Shown here one piece after another: positions 13,921 through 26,080 of a stretch of DNA of 64,000 bases. The translations under genes were made by a program, and so were the position numbers. Source of the DNA: Odiellus spinosus. Taxonomy: Eukaryota > Arthropoda > Arachnida > Opiliones > Phalangiidae. The notes under the pieces are model-generated. The model had not been told where the DNA came from, did not search any database, and saw nothing but the letters and a program-made list of their open reading frames with translations. Location: contig CAWUCO010000167.1 of NCBI GenBank assembly GCA_963920705.1, positions 744,001 to 808,000 of the forward strand, in the 5' to 3' direction. The stretch's first letter is position 1, and each line of letters starts with the position of its first letter.

Positions 13921-15299
13921 TCGCTTAAAAATCAAATGTTTTGTGTCCATTTGAATCCAATAATCTTGGATTTTTAAGCGTTTTTGCTTAATTTTAACCA
14001 ATTTTATATTTGTCACGTTTTGGCAATTTAGACAAAACCAAAGTCATTCGAAAGAGCAATTAATGGACAGTCTAAATAATAAGAGTTTTCAAAAATCCGT
14101 TGAAAAACAAGAAAAATATGGCCAATTCAAGAAATCATACAATATCAAAATAGTCAAATTTCAGATTTTAAAAATTCGCTATTTGATATTATATGTTTTT
14201 TGAATTGACCATATTTTCCATGTTTTACAACGGATTTTCCAAAACTCTTGTTTTTTTGATAGTCCAATATTTGTTCTTTCGATAGGTGTTGATTTTGTCT
14301 AAATCGCTTAAAAATCAAATGTTTTGTGTCCATTTGAATCCAATAATCTTGGATTTTTAAGCGTTTTTGCTAATTTTAACCAATTTTATAATTGTCACGT
14401 TTTTGAAATTTAGACAAAACCAAAGTCATTCTAAAGAGCAATTAATGGACAGTCTAAATAATAAGAGTTTTCAAAAATCCGTTGAAAAACAAGAAAAATA
14501 TGGCCAATTCAAGAAATCATACAATATCAAAATAGTCAAATTTTAGATTTTAAAATTCGCTTTTTGATATTAGATTTTTTTTGAATTGACCATATTTTCC
14601 TTGTTTTTCAAGGGATTTTCCAAAACTCTTGTTTTTTAGATAGACCAATATTTGCTCTTTCGAGTGGTGTTAATTTTGTCTAAATCGCTTAAAAATCAAA
14701 TGTTTTGTGTCCATTTGGATCCAATAATCTTTGATTTTTAAGCGTTTTTGCTTAATTTTAACCAATTTTATATTTGTCACGTTTTGGCAATTTAGACAAA
14801 ACCAAAGTCATTCGAAAGAGCAATTAATGGACAGTCTAAATAATAAGAGTTTTCAAAAATCCGTTGAAAAACAAGAAAAATATGGCCAATTCAAGAAATC
14901 ATACATTATCAAAATAGTCAAATTTCAGATTTTAAAAATTCGCTTTTTGATATTAAATGTTTTTTGAAGTGACCATGTTTTCCATGTTTTACAACGGATT
15001 TTCCAAAACTCTTGTTTTTTAGATAGTCCAAATTTTTGTTCTTTCGATAGGTGTTGATTTTGTCTAAATCGCTTAAAAATCAAATGTTTTGTGTCCATTT
15101 GAATCCAATAATCTTGGATTTTTAAGCGTTTTTGCTTAATTTTAAACAATTTTATATTTGTCACGTTTTGGCAATTTAGACAAAACCAAAGTCATTCGAA
15201 AGAGCAATTAATGGACAGTCTAAATAATAAGAGTTTTCAAAAATCCGTTGAAAAACAAGAAAAATATGGCCAATTCAAGAAATCATACAATATATAAAT

Positions 15300-18200
15300 A
15301 GTCAAATTTCAGATTTTAAAATTCGCTTTTTGATATTAGATGTTTTTTGAATTGACCATATTTTCCTTGTTTTTCAAGGGATTTTCCAAAATTCTTGTTT
15401 TTTAGATAGACCAATATTTGCTCTTTCGAGTGGTGTTAATTTTGTCTAAATCGCTTAAAAATCAAATGTTTTGTGTCCATTTGGATCCAATAATCTTTGA
15501 TTTTTAAGCGTTTTTGCTTAATTTTAACCAATTTTATATTTGTCACGTTTTGGCAATTTAGACAAAACCAAAGTCATTCGAAAGAGCAATTAATGGACAG
15601 TCTAAATAATAAGAGTTTTCAAAAATTCGTTGAAAAACAAGAAAAATATGGCCATTTCAAGAAATCATACAATATCAAAATAGTCAAATTTCAGATTTTA
15701 AAAATTCGCTTTTTGATATTAAATGTTTTTTGAATTGACCATGTTTTCCATGTTTTACAACGGATTTTCCAAAACTCTTGTTTTTTAGATAGTCCAAATT
15801 TTTGTTCTTTCGATAGGTGTTGATTTTGTCTAAATCGCTTAAAAATCAAATGTTTTGTGTCCATTTGAATCCAATAATCTTGGATTTTTAAGCGTTTTTG
15901 CTTAATTTTAACCAATTTTATATTTGTCACGTTTTGGCAATTTAGACAAAACCAAAGTCATTCGAAAGAGCAATTAATGGACAGTCTAAATAATAAGAGT
16001 TTTCAAAAATTCGTTGAAAAACAAGAAAAATATGGCCATTTCAACAAATCATACAATATCAAAATAGTCAAATTTCAGATTTTAAAAATTCGCTTTTTGA
16101 TATTAAATGTTTTTTGAATTGACCATGTTTTCCATGTTTTACAACGGATTTTCCAAAACTCTTGTTTTTTTGATAGTCCAATATTTGTTCTTTCGATAGG
16201 TGTTGATTTTGTCTAAATCGCTTAAAAATCAAATGTTTTGTGTCCATTTGAATCCAATAATCTTGGATTTTTAAGCGTTTTTGCTAATTTTAACCAATTT
16301 TATAATTGTCACGTTTTTGAAATTTAGACAAAACCAAAGTCATTCTAAAGAGCAATTAATGGACAGTCTAAATAATAAGAGTTTTCAAAAATCCGTTGAA
16401 AAACAAGAAAAATATGGCCAATTCAAGAAATCATACAATATCAAAATAGTCAAATTTTAGATTTTAAAATTCGCTTTTTGATATTAGATTTTTTTTGAAT
16501 TGACCATATTTTCCTTGTTTTTCAAGGGATTTTCCAAAACTCTTGTTTTTTAGATAGACCAAATTTTTGTTCTTTCGATAGGTGTTGATTTTGTCTAAAT
16601 CGCTTAAAAATCAAATGTTTTGTGTCCATTTGAATCCAATAATCTTGGATTTTTAAGCGTTTTTGCTTAATTTTAAACAATTTTATATTTGTCACGTTTT
16701 GGCAATTTAGACAAAACCAAAGTCATTCGAAAGAGCAATTAATGGACAGTCTAAATAATAAGAGTTTTCAAAAATCCGTTGAAAAACAAGAAAAATATGG
16801 CCAATTCAAGAAATCATACAATATATAAATAGTCAAATTTCAGATTTTAAAATTCGCTTTTTGATATTAGATGTTTTTTGAATTGACCATATTTTCCTTG
16901 TTTTTCAAGGGATTTTCCAAAATGCTTGTTTTTTAGATAGACCAATATTTGCTCTTTCGAGTGGTGTTAATTTTGTCTAAATCGCTTAAAAATCAAATGT
17001 TTTGTGTCCATTTGGATCCAATAATCTTTGATTTTTAAGCGTTTTTGCTTAATTTTAACCAATTTTATATTTGTCACGTTTTGGCAATTTAGACAAAACC
17101 AAAGTCATTCGAAAGAGCAATTAATGGACAGTCTAAATAATAAGAGTTTTCAAAAATTCGTTGAAAAACAAGAAAAATATGGCCATTTCAAGAAATCATA
17201 CAATATCAAAATAGTCAAATTTCAGATTTTAAAAATTCGCTTTTTGATATTAAATGTTTTTTGAATTGACCATGTTTTCCATGTTTTACAACGGATTTTC
17301 CAAAACTCTTGTTTTTTAGATAGTCCAAATTTTTGTTCTTTCGATAGGTGTTGATTTTGTCTAAATCGCTTAAAAATCAAATGTTTTGTGTCCATTTGAA
17401 TCCAATAATCTTGGATTTTTAAGCGTTTTTGCTTAATTTTAACCAATTTTATATTTGTCACGTTTTGGCAATTTAGACAAAACCAAAGTCATTCGAAAGA
17501 GCAATTAATGGACAGTCTAAATAATAAGAGTTTTCAAAAATTCGTTGAAAAACAAGAAAAATATGGCCAATTCAAGAAATCATACAATATATAAATAGTC
17601 AAATTTCAGATTTTAAAATTCGCTTTTTGATATTAGATGTTTTTTGAATTGACCATATTTTCCTTGTTTTTCAAGGGATTTTCCAAAATTCTTGTTTTTT
17701 AGATAGACCAATATTTGCTCTTTCGAGTGGTGTTAATTTTGTCTAAATCGCTTAAAAATCAAATGTTTTGTGTCCATTTGGATCCAATAATCTTTGATTT
17801 TTAAGCGTTTTTGCTTAATTTTAACCAATTTTATATTTGTCACGTTTTGGCAATTTAGACAAAACCAAAGTCATTCGAAAGAGCAATTAATGGACAGTCT
17901 AAATAATAAGAGTTTTCAAAAATTCGTTGAAAAACAAGAAAAATATGGCCATTTCAAGAAATCATACAATATCAAAATAGTCAAATTTCAGATTTTAAAA
18001 ATTCGCTTTTTGATATTAAATGTTTTTTGAATTGACCATGTTTTCCATGTTTTACAACGGATTTTCCAAAACTCTTGTTTTTTAGATAGTCCAAATTTTT
18101 GTTCTTTCGATAGGTGTTGATTTTGTCTAAATCGCTTAAAAATCAAATGTTTTGTGTCCATTTGAATCCAATAATCTTGGATTTTTAAGCGTTTTTGCTT

Positions 18201-18370
18201 AATTTTAACCAATTTTATATTTGTCACGTTTTGGCAATTTAGACAAAACCAAAGTCATTCGAAAGAGCAATTAATGGACAGTCTAAATAATAAGAGTTTT
18301 CAAAAATTCGTTGAAAAACAAGAAAAATATGGCCATTTCAAGAAATCATACAATATCAAAATAGTCAAAT
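15300..18370 (+). repeat. 2- and 4-monomer HORs (766 and 1,531 bp shifts)
   Basis: The monomer pair around 15497-15930 returns at 17028-17461 (shift 1531) and again at 17794-18227 (shift 766). It carries GGATCC, AAATTCGTTG and the upstream TATATAAATAGTC variant each time. Small differences such as CCAAAATGCTTG at about 16918 against CCAAAATTCTTG at 15387 and 17692 distinguish the copies. The dimer looks like the local unit of homogenisation. Confidence 0.8.
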
Positions 18371-19209
18371 TTCAGATTTTAAAAATTCGCTTTTTGATAT
18401 TAAATGTTTTTTGAATTGACCATGTTTTCCATGTTTTACAACGGATTTTCCAAAACTCTTGTTTTTTAGATAGTCCAAATTTTTGTTCTTTCGATAGGTG
18501 TTGATTTTGTCTAAATCGCTTAAAAATCGAATGTTTTGTGTCCATTTGAATCCAATAATCTTGGATTTTTAAGCGTTTTTGCTTAATTTTAACCAATTTT
18601 ATATTTCACGTTTTGGCAATTTAGACAAAACCAAAGTCATTCGAAAGAGCAATTAATGGACAGTCTAAATTATAAGAGTTTTCAAAAATCCGTTGAAAAA
18701 CAAGAAAAATATGGCCAATTCAAAAAATCATACAATATCAAAATAGTCAAATTTCAGATTTTAAAAATTCGCTTTTTGATATTAGATGTTTTTTGAATTG
18801 ACCATATTTTCCATGTTTTTCAACGGATTTTCCAAAACTCTTGTTTTTTAGATAGACCAATATTTGCTCTTTCGAGTGGTGTTAATTTTGTCTAAATCGC
18901 TTAAAAATCTAATGTTTTTGTGTCAATTTGGATCCAATAATCTTTGATTTTTAAGCGTTTTTGCTTAATTTTAACCAATTTTATATTTCTCACGCTTTGG
19001 CAATTTAGACAAAATCAAAGTCATTCGAAAGAGCAATTAATGGACAGTCTAAATATTAAGAGTTTTCAAAAATCCGTTGAAAAACAAGAAAAATATGGCC
19101 AATTCAAGAAATCAAACAATATCAAAATAGTCAAATTTCAGATTTTAAAAATTCGCTTTTTGATATTAGATGTTTTTTGAATTGACCATATTTTCCATGT
19201 TTTTCAACG

Positions 19210-22200
19210 GATTTTCCAAAACTCTTGTTTTTTAGATAGTCCAATATTTGTTCTTTCGATAGGTGTTGATTTTGTCTAAATCGCTTAAAAATCAAATGTT
19301 TTGTGTCTATTTCAATCCAATAATCTTGGATTTTTAAGCGTTTTTGCTTAATTTTAACCAATTTTATATTTGTCACGTTTTGGCAATTTAGACAAAACCA
19401 AAGTCATTCGAAAGAGCAATTAATGGACAGTCTAAATAATAAGAGTTTTCAAAAAACCGTTGAAAAACAAGAAAAATATGGCCAATTCAAGAAATCATAC
19501 AATATCAAAATAGTCAAATTTCAGATTTTAAAAATTCGCTTTTTGATATTAAATGTTTTTTGAATTGACCATGTTTTCCATGTTTTACAACGGATTTTCC
19601 AAAACTCTTGTTTTTTAGATAGTCCAATATTTGTTCTTTCGATAGGTGTTGATTTTTTCTAAATCGCTTAAAAATCAAATGTTTTGTGTCCATTTGAATC
19701 CAATAATCTTGGATTTTTAAGCGTTTTTGCTTAATTTTAACCAATTTTATATTTGTCACGTTTTGGCAATTTAGACAAAACCAAAGTCATTCGAAAGAGC
19801 AATTAATGGACAGTCTAAATTATAAGAATTTTCAAAAATCCGTAGAAAAACAAGAAAAATATGGCCAATTCAAGAAATCATACAATATCAAAATAGTCAA
19901 ATTTCAGATTTTACAAATTCGCTTTTTGATATTAGATGTTTTTTGAATTGACCATATTTTCCATGTTTTTCAAGGGATTTTCCAAAACTCTTGTTTAGAT
20001 AGTCCAATATTTGCTTTTTCGAGTGGTGTTAATTTTGTCTAAATCGCTTAAAAATCAAATGTTTTGTGTCCATTTGGATCCAATAATCTTTGATTTTTAA
20101 GCGTTTTTGCTTAATTTCAACCAATTTTATATTTGTCACGTTTTGGCAATTTAGACAAAACCAAAGTCATTCGAAAGAGCAATTAATGGACAGTCTAAAT
20201 AATAAGAGTTTTCAAAAATCCGTTGAAAAACAAGAAAAATATGGCCAATTCAAGAAATCAAACAATATCAAAATAGTCAAATTTCAGATTTTAAAAATTC
20301 GCTTTTTGATATTAGATGTTTTTTGAATTGACCATATTTTCCATGTTTTTCAACGGATTTTCCAAAACTCTGGTTTTTTAGATAGTCCAATATTTGTTCT
20401 TTCGATAGATGTTGATTTTGTCTAAATCGCTTAAAAATCAAATGTATTGTGTCAATTTGAATCCAATAATGTTTGATTTTTAAGCGTTTTAGCTTAATTT
20501 CAACCCATTTTATATTTGTCACGTTTTGGCAATTTAGACAAAATCAAAGTCATTCGAAAGAGAAATTAATGGACAGTCTAAATAATAAGAGTTTTCAAAA
20601 ATCCGTTGAAAAACAAGAAAAATATGGCCAATTCAAGAAATCATACAATATCAAAATAGTCAAATTTCAGATTTTAAAAATTCGCTTTTTGATATTAGAT
20701 GTTTTTTGAATTGACCATATTTTCCATGTTTTTCAACGGATTTTCCAAAACTCTTCTTTTTTAGATAGTCCAATATTCGTTCTTTCGATAGGTGTTGATT
20801 TTGTCTAAATCGCTTAAAAATCAAATGTTTTTTGTCCATTTGAATCCAATAATCTTGGATTTTTAAGCGTTTTTGCTTAATTTTAACCAATTTTATATTT
20901 GTCACCTTTTGGCAATTTAGACAAAACCAAAGTCATTCGAAAGAGCAATTAATGGACAGTCTAAATAATAAGAGTTTTCAAAAAACCGTTGAAAAACAAG
21001 AAAAATATGGCCAATTCAAGAAATCATACAATATCAAAATAGTCAAATTTCAGATTTTAAAAATTCGCTTTTTGATATTAAATGTTTTTTGAATTGACCA
21101 TGTTTTCCATGTTTTACAACGGATTTTCCAAAACTCTTGTTTTTTAGATAGTCCAATATTTGTTCTTTCGATAGGTGTTGATTTTGTCTAAATCGCTTAA
21201 AAATCAAATGTTTTGTGTCCATTTGAATCCAATAATCTTGGATTTTTAAGCGTTTTTGCTTAATTTTAACCCATTTTATATTTGTCACCTTTTGGCAATT
21301 TAGACAAAACCAAAGTCATTCGAAAGAGCAATTAATGGACAGTCTAAATAATAAGAGTTTTCAAAAATCCGTTGAAAAACAAGAAAAATATGGCCAATTC
21401 AAGAAATCATACAATATCAAAATAGTCAAATTTCAGATTTTAAAAATTCGCTTTTTGATATTAGATGTTTTTTGAATTGACCATATTTTCCATGTTTTTC
21501 AACGGATTTTCCAATACTCTTCTTTTTTAGATAGTCCAATATTTGTTCTTTCGATAGGTGTTGATTTTGTCTAAATCGCTTAAAAATCAAATGTTTTGTG
21601 TCCATTTGAATCCAATAATCTTGGATTTTTAAGCGTTTTTGCTTAATTTTAACCAATTTTATATTTGTCACGTTTTGGCAATTTAGACAAAACCAAAGTC
21701 ATTCGAAAGAGCAATTTATGGACAGTCTAAATAATAAGAGTTTTCAAAAATCCGTTGAAAAACAAGAAAAATATAGCCAATTCAAGAAATCATACAATAT
21801 CAAAATAGTCAAATTTCAGATTTTAAAAATTCGCTTTTTGATATTAAATGTTTTTTTGAATTGACCATGTTTTCCATGTTTTACAACGGATTTTCCAAAA
21901 CTCTTGTTTTTTAGATAGTCCAATATTTGTTCTTTCGATAGGTGTTGATTTTGTCTAAATCGCTTAAAAATCAAATGTTTTGTGTCTATTTCAATCCAAT
22001 AATCTTGGATTTTTAAGCGTTTTTGCTTAATTTTAACCAATTTTATATTTGTCACGTTTTGGCAATTTAGACAAAACCAAAGTCATTCGAAAGAGCAATT
22101 AATGGACAGTCTAAATAATAAGAGTTTTCAAAAAACCGTTGAAAAACAAGAAAAATATGGCCAATTCAAGAAATCATACAATATCAAAATAGTCAAATTT

Positions 22201-23965
22201 CAGATTTTAAAAATTCGCTTTTTGATATTAAATGTTTTTTGAATTGACCATGTTTTCCATGTTTTACAACGGATTTTCCAAAACTCTTGTTTTTTAGATA
22301 GTCCAATATTTGTTCTTTCGATAGGTGTTGATTTTTTCTAAATCGCTTAAAAATCAAATGTTTTGTGTCCATTTGAATCCAATAATCTTGGATTTTTAAG
22401 CGTTTTTGTTAATTTTAACCAATTTTATATTTGTCACGTTTTGGCAATTTAGACAAAACCAAAGTCATTCGAAAGAGCAATTAATGGACAGTCTAAATTA
22501 TAAGAATTTTCAAAAATCCGTAGAAAAACAAGAAAAATATGGCCAATTCAAGAAATCATACAATATCAAAATAGTCAAATTTCAGATTTTACAAATTCGC
22601 TTTTTGATATTAGATGTTTTTTGAATTGACCATATTTTCCATGTTTTTCAAGGGATTTTCCAAAACTCTTGTTTAGATAGTCCAATATTTGCTTTTTCGA
22701 GTGGTGTTAATTTTGTCTAAATCGCTTAAAAATCAAATGTTTTGTGTCCATTTGGATCCAATAATCTTTGATTTTTAAGCGTTTTTGCTTAATTTCAACC
22801 AATTTTATATTTGTCACGTTTTGGCAATTTAGACAAAACCAAAGTCATTCGAAAGAGCAATTAATGGACAGTCTAAATAATAAGAGTTTTCAAAAATCCG
22901 TTGAAAAACAAGAAAAATATGGCCAATTCAAGAAATCAAACAATATCAAAATAGTCAAATTTCAGATTTTAAAAATTCGCTTTTTGATATTAGATGTTTT
23001 TTGAATTGACCATATTTTCCATGTTTTTCAACGGATTTTCCAAAACTCTGGTTTTTTAGATAGTCCAATATTTGTTCTTTCGATAGATGTTGATTTTGTC
23101 TAAATCGCTTAAAAATCAAATGTATTGTGTCAATTTGAATCCAATAATGTTTGATTTTTAAGCGTTTTAGCTTAATTTCAACCCATTTTATATTTGTCAC
23201 GTTTTGGCAATTTAGACAAAATCAAAGTCATTCGAAAGAGAAATTAATGGACAGTCTAAATAATAAGAGTTTTCAAAAATCCGTTGAAAAACAAGAAAAA
23301 TATGGCCAATTCAAGAAATCATACAATATCAAAATAGTCAAATTTCAGATTTTAAAAATTCGCTTTTTGATATTAGATGTTTTTTGAATTGACCATATTT
23401 TCCATGTTTTTCAACGGATTTTCCAAAACTCTTCTTTTTTAGATAGTCCAATATTCGTTCTTTCGATAGGTGTTGATTTTGTCTAAATCGCTTAAAAATC
23501 AAATGTTTTTTGTCCATTTGAATCCAATAATCTTGGATTTTTAAGCGTTTTTGCTTAATTTTAACCAATTTTATATTTGTCACCTTTTGGCAATTTAGAC
23601 AAAACCAAAGTCATTCGAAAGAGCAATTAATGGACAGTCTAAATAATAAGAGTTTTCAAAAAACCGTTGAAAAACAAGAAAAATATGGCCAATTCAAGAA
23701 ATCATACAATATCAAAATAGTCAAATTTCAGATTTTAAAAATTCGCTTTTTGATATTAAATGTTTTTTGAATTGACCATGTTTTCCATGTTTTACAACGG
23801 ATTTTCCAAAACTCTTGTTTTTTAGATAGTCCAATATTTGTTCTTTCGATAGGTGTTGATTTTGTCTAAATCGCTTAAAAATCAAATGTTTTGTGTCCAT
23901 TTGAATCCAATAATCTTGGATTTTTAAGCGTTTTTGCTTAATTTTAACCCATTTTATATTTGTCA
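19210..23965 (+). repeat. 7-monomer HOR, unit 2,678 bp, two tandem copies
   Basis: Copy one is about 19210-21887 and copy two about 21888-23965. Shared markers at a shift of 2678 include GTCTATTTCAATCC (19309 and 21987), CCGTAGAAAAAC (19840 and 22518), CTTGTTTAGATAG with a lost T-tract (19990 and 22668), TTTGCTTTTTCGAG, CTCTGGTTTTTTAG (20368 and 23046) and AGAGAAATTAATGG (20560 and 23238). The T-tract loss is a distinctive six-base deletion. The right limit is near 23966, where one T is missing (CACCTTTGG). The two copies are almost identical inside. Confidence 0.9.
21043..21288 (-). other. Recurrent minus-strand open frame of about 80 codons, mirror of the plus-strand one
   Basis: On the minus strand many monomers have an open frame that reads the left arm. 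Its translation resembles the plus-strand frame: both contain FRQNQ, SKEQ, NKSF, KSVEK and KYGQFKK in the same order. The likeness comes from the inverted-repeat structure, because each arm is read outward from the centre in a matching phase. Frames on the two strands overlap heavily in neighbouring copies. As with the plus-strand frame, disrupted versions are frequent. I treat it as a by-product of the dyad. Confidence 0.75.
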
Positions 23966-26080
23966 CCTTTGGCAATTTAGACAAAACCAAAGTCATTCGA
24001 AAGAGCAATTAATGGACAGTCTAAATAATAAGAGTTTTCAAAAAACCGTTGAAAAACAAGAAAAATATAGCCAATTCAAGAAATCATACAATATCAAAAT
24101 AGTCAAATTTCAGATTTTAAAAATTCGCTTTTTGATATTAAATGTTTTTTGAATTGACCATGTTTTCCATGTTTTACAACGGATTTTCCAAAAGTCTTAT
24201 TTTTTAGATAGTCCAATATTTGTTCTTTCGATAGGTGATGATTTTGTCTAAATCGCTTAAAAATCAAATGTTTTGTGTCCATTTGAATCCAATAATCTTG
24301 GATTTTTAAGCGTTTTTGCTTAATTTAAACCCATTTTATATTTGTCACCTTTTGGCAATTTAGACAAAACCAAAGTCATTCGAAAGAGCAATTAATGGAC
24401 AGTCTAAATAATAAGAGTTTTCAAAAATCCGTTGAAAAACAAGAAAAATATGGCCAATTCAATAAATCATACAATATCAAAATAGTCAAATTTCAGATTT
24501 TAAAAATTCGCTTTTTGATATTAGATGTTTTTTGAATTGACCATATTTTCCATGTTTTTCAACGGATTTTCCAAAACTCTTCTTTTTTAGATAGTCCAAT
24601 ATTCGTTCTTTCGATAGGTGTTGATTTTGTCTAAATCGCTTAAAAATCAAATGTTTTGTGTCCATTTGAATCCAATAATCTTGGATTTTTAAGCGTTTTT
24701 GCTTAATTTTAACCCATTTTATATTTGTCACCTTTTGGCAATTTAGACAAAACCAAAGTCATTCGAAAGAGCAATTAATGGACAGTCTAAATAATAAGAG
24801 TTTTCAAAAATCCGTTGAAAAACAAGAAAAATATGGCCAATTCAAGAAAGCATACAATATCAAAATAGTCAAATTTCAGATTTTAAAAATTCGCTTTTTG
24901 ATATTAAATGTTTTTTGAATTGACCATGTTTTCCATGTTTTACAACGGATTTTCCAAAACTCTTGTTTTTTAGATAGTCCAATATTTGTTCTTTCGATAG
25001 GTGTTGATTTTGTCTAAATCGCTTAAAAATCAAATGTTTTGTGTCCATTTGAATCCAATAATCTTGGATTTTTAAGCGTTTTTGCTTAATTTTAACCCAT
25101 TTTATATTTGTCACCTTTTGGCAATTTAGACAAAACCAAAGTCATTCGAAAGAGCAATTAATGGACAGTCTAAATAATAAGAGTTTTCAAAAAACCGTTG
25201 AAAAACAAGAAAAATATAGCCAATTCAAGAAATCATACAATATCAAAATAGTCAAATTTCAGATTTTAAAAATTCGCTTTTTGATATTAAATGTTTTTTG
25301 AATTGACCATGTTTTCCATGTTTTACAACGGATTTTCCAAAACTCTTGTTTTTTAGATAGTCCAATATTTGTTCTTTCGATAGGTGTTGATTTTGTCTAA
25401 ATCGCTTAAAAATCAAATGTTTTGTGTCCATTTGAATCCAATAATCTTGGATTTTTAAGCGTTTTTGCTTAATTTTAACCCATTTTATATTTGTCACCTT
25501 TTGGCAATTTAGACAAAACCAAAGTCATTCGAAAGAGCAATTAATGGACAGTCCAAATAATAAGAGTTTTCAAAAATCCGTTGAAAAACAAGAAAAATAT
25601 GGCCAATTCAAGAAATCATACAATATCAAAATAGTCAAATTTCAGATTTTAAAAATTCGCTTTTTGATATTAGATGTTTTTTGAATTGACCATATTTTCC
25701 ATGTTTTTCAACGGATTTTCCAATACTCTTCTTTTTTAGATAGTCCAATATTTGTTCTTTCGATAGGTGTTGATTTTGTCTAAATCGCTTAAAAATCAAA
25801 TGTTTTGTGTCCATTTGAATCCAATAATCTTGGATTTTTAAGCGTTTTTGCTTAATTTTAACCAATTTTATATTTGTCACGTTTTGGCAATTTAGACAAA
25901 ACCAAAGTCATTCGAAAGAGCAATTAATGGACAGTCTAAATAATAAGAGTTTTCAAAAATCCGTTGAAAAACAAGAAAAATATAGCCAATTCAAGAAATC
26001 ATACAATATCAAAATAGTCAAATTTCAGATTTTAAAAATTCGCTTTTTGATATTAAATGTTTTTTTGAATTGACCATGTT
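21301..26080 (+). repeat. 11-monomer shift (4,209 bp) linking 21301-21865 and 25510-26075
   Basis: The rare left-arm string CCAATACTCTTC occurs at about 21511 and 25720 in otherwise matching sequence, and flanking bases agree over about 560 bp at a shift of 4209. A TTTATGG for TTAATGG change (about 21715) and AGTCCAAATAAT for AGTCTAAATAAT (about 25551) are private to one side. This records a second exchange in domain 3 with a different unit from the 2,678-bp HOR. Confidence 0.7.

Larger units (their letters stand above)
13606..18600 (+). repeat. Satellite domain 2
   Basis: About 13 monomers. Diagnostic variants are TGCTAATTTTAACC with TATAATTGTC and CATTCTAAAG (13600-13670, 14365-14435, 16280-16350), TATATAAATAGTC (15290, 16820, 17588) and AAATTCGTTGAAA (several copies from 15620 to 18310). 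The conserved TTCGAA in the right arm is lost in the three CATTCTAAAG copies. Two-monomer periodicity is visible: 13600 to 14368 is 768 bp, and 17028 to 17794 is 766 bp. No gene is seen. Confidence 0.8.
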
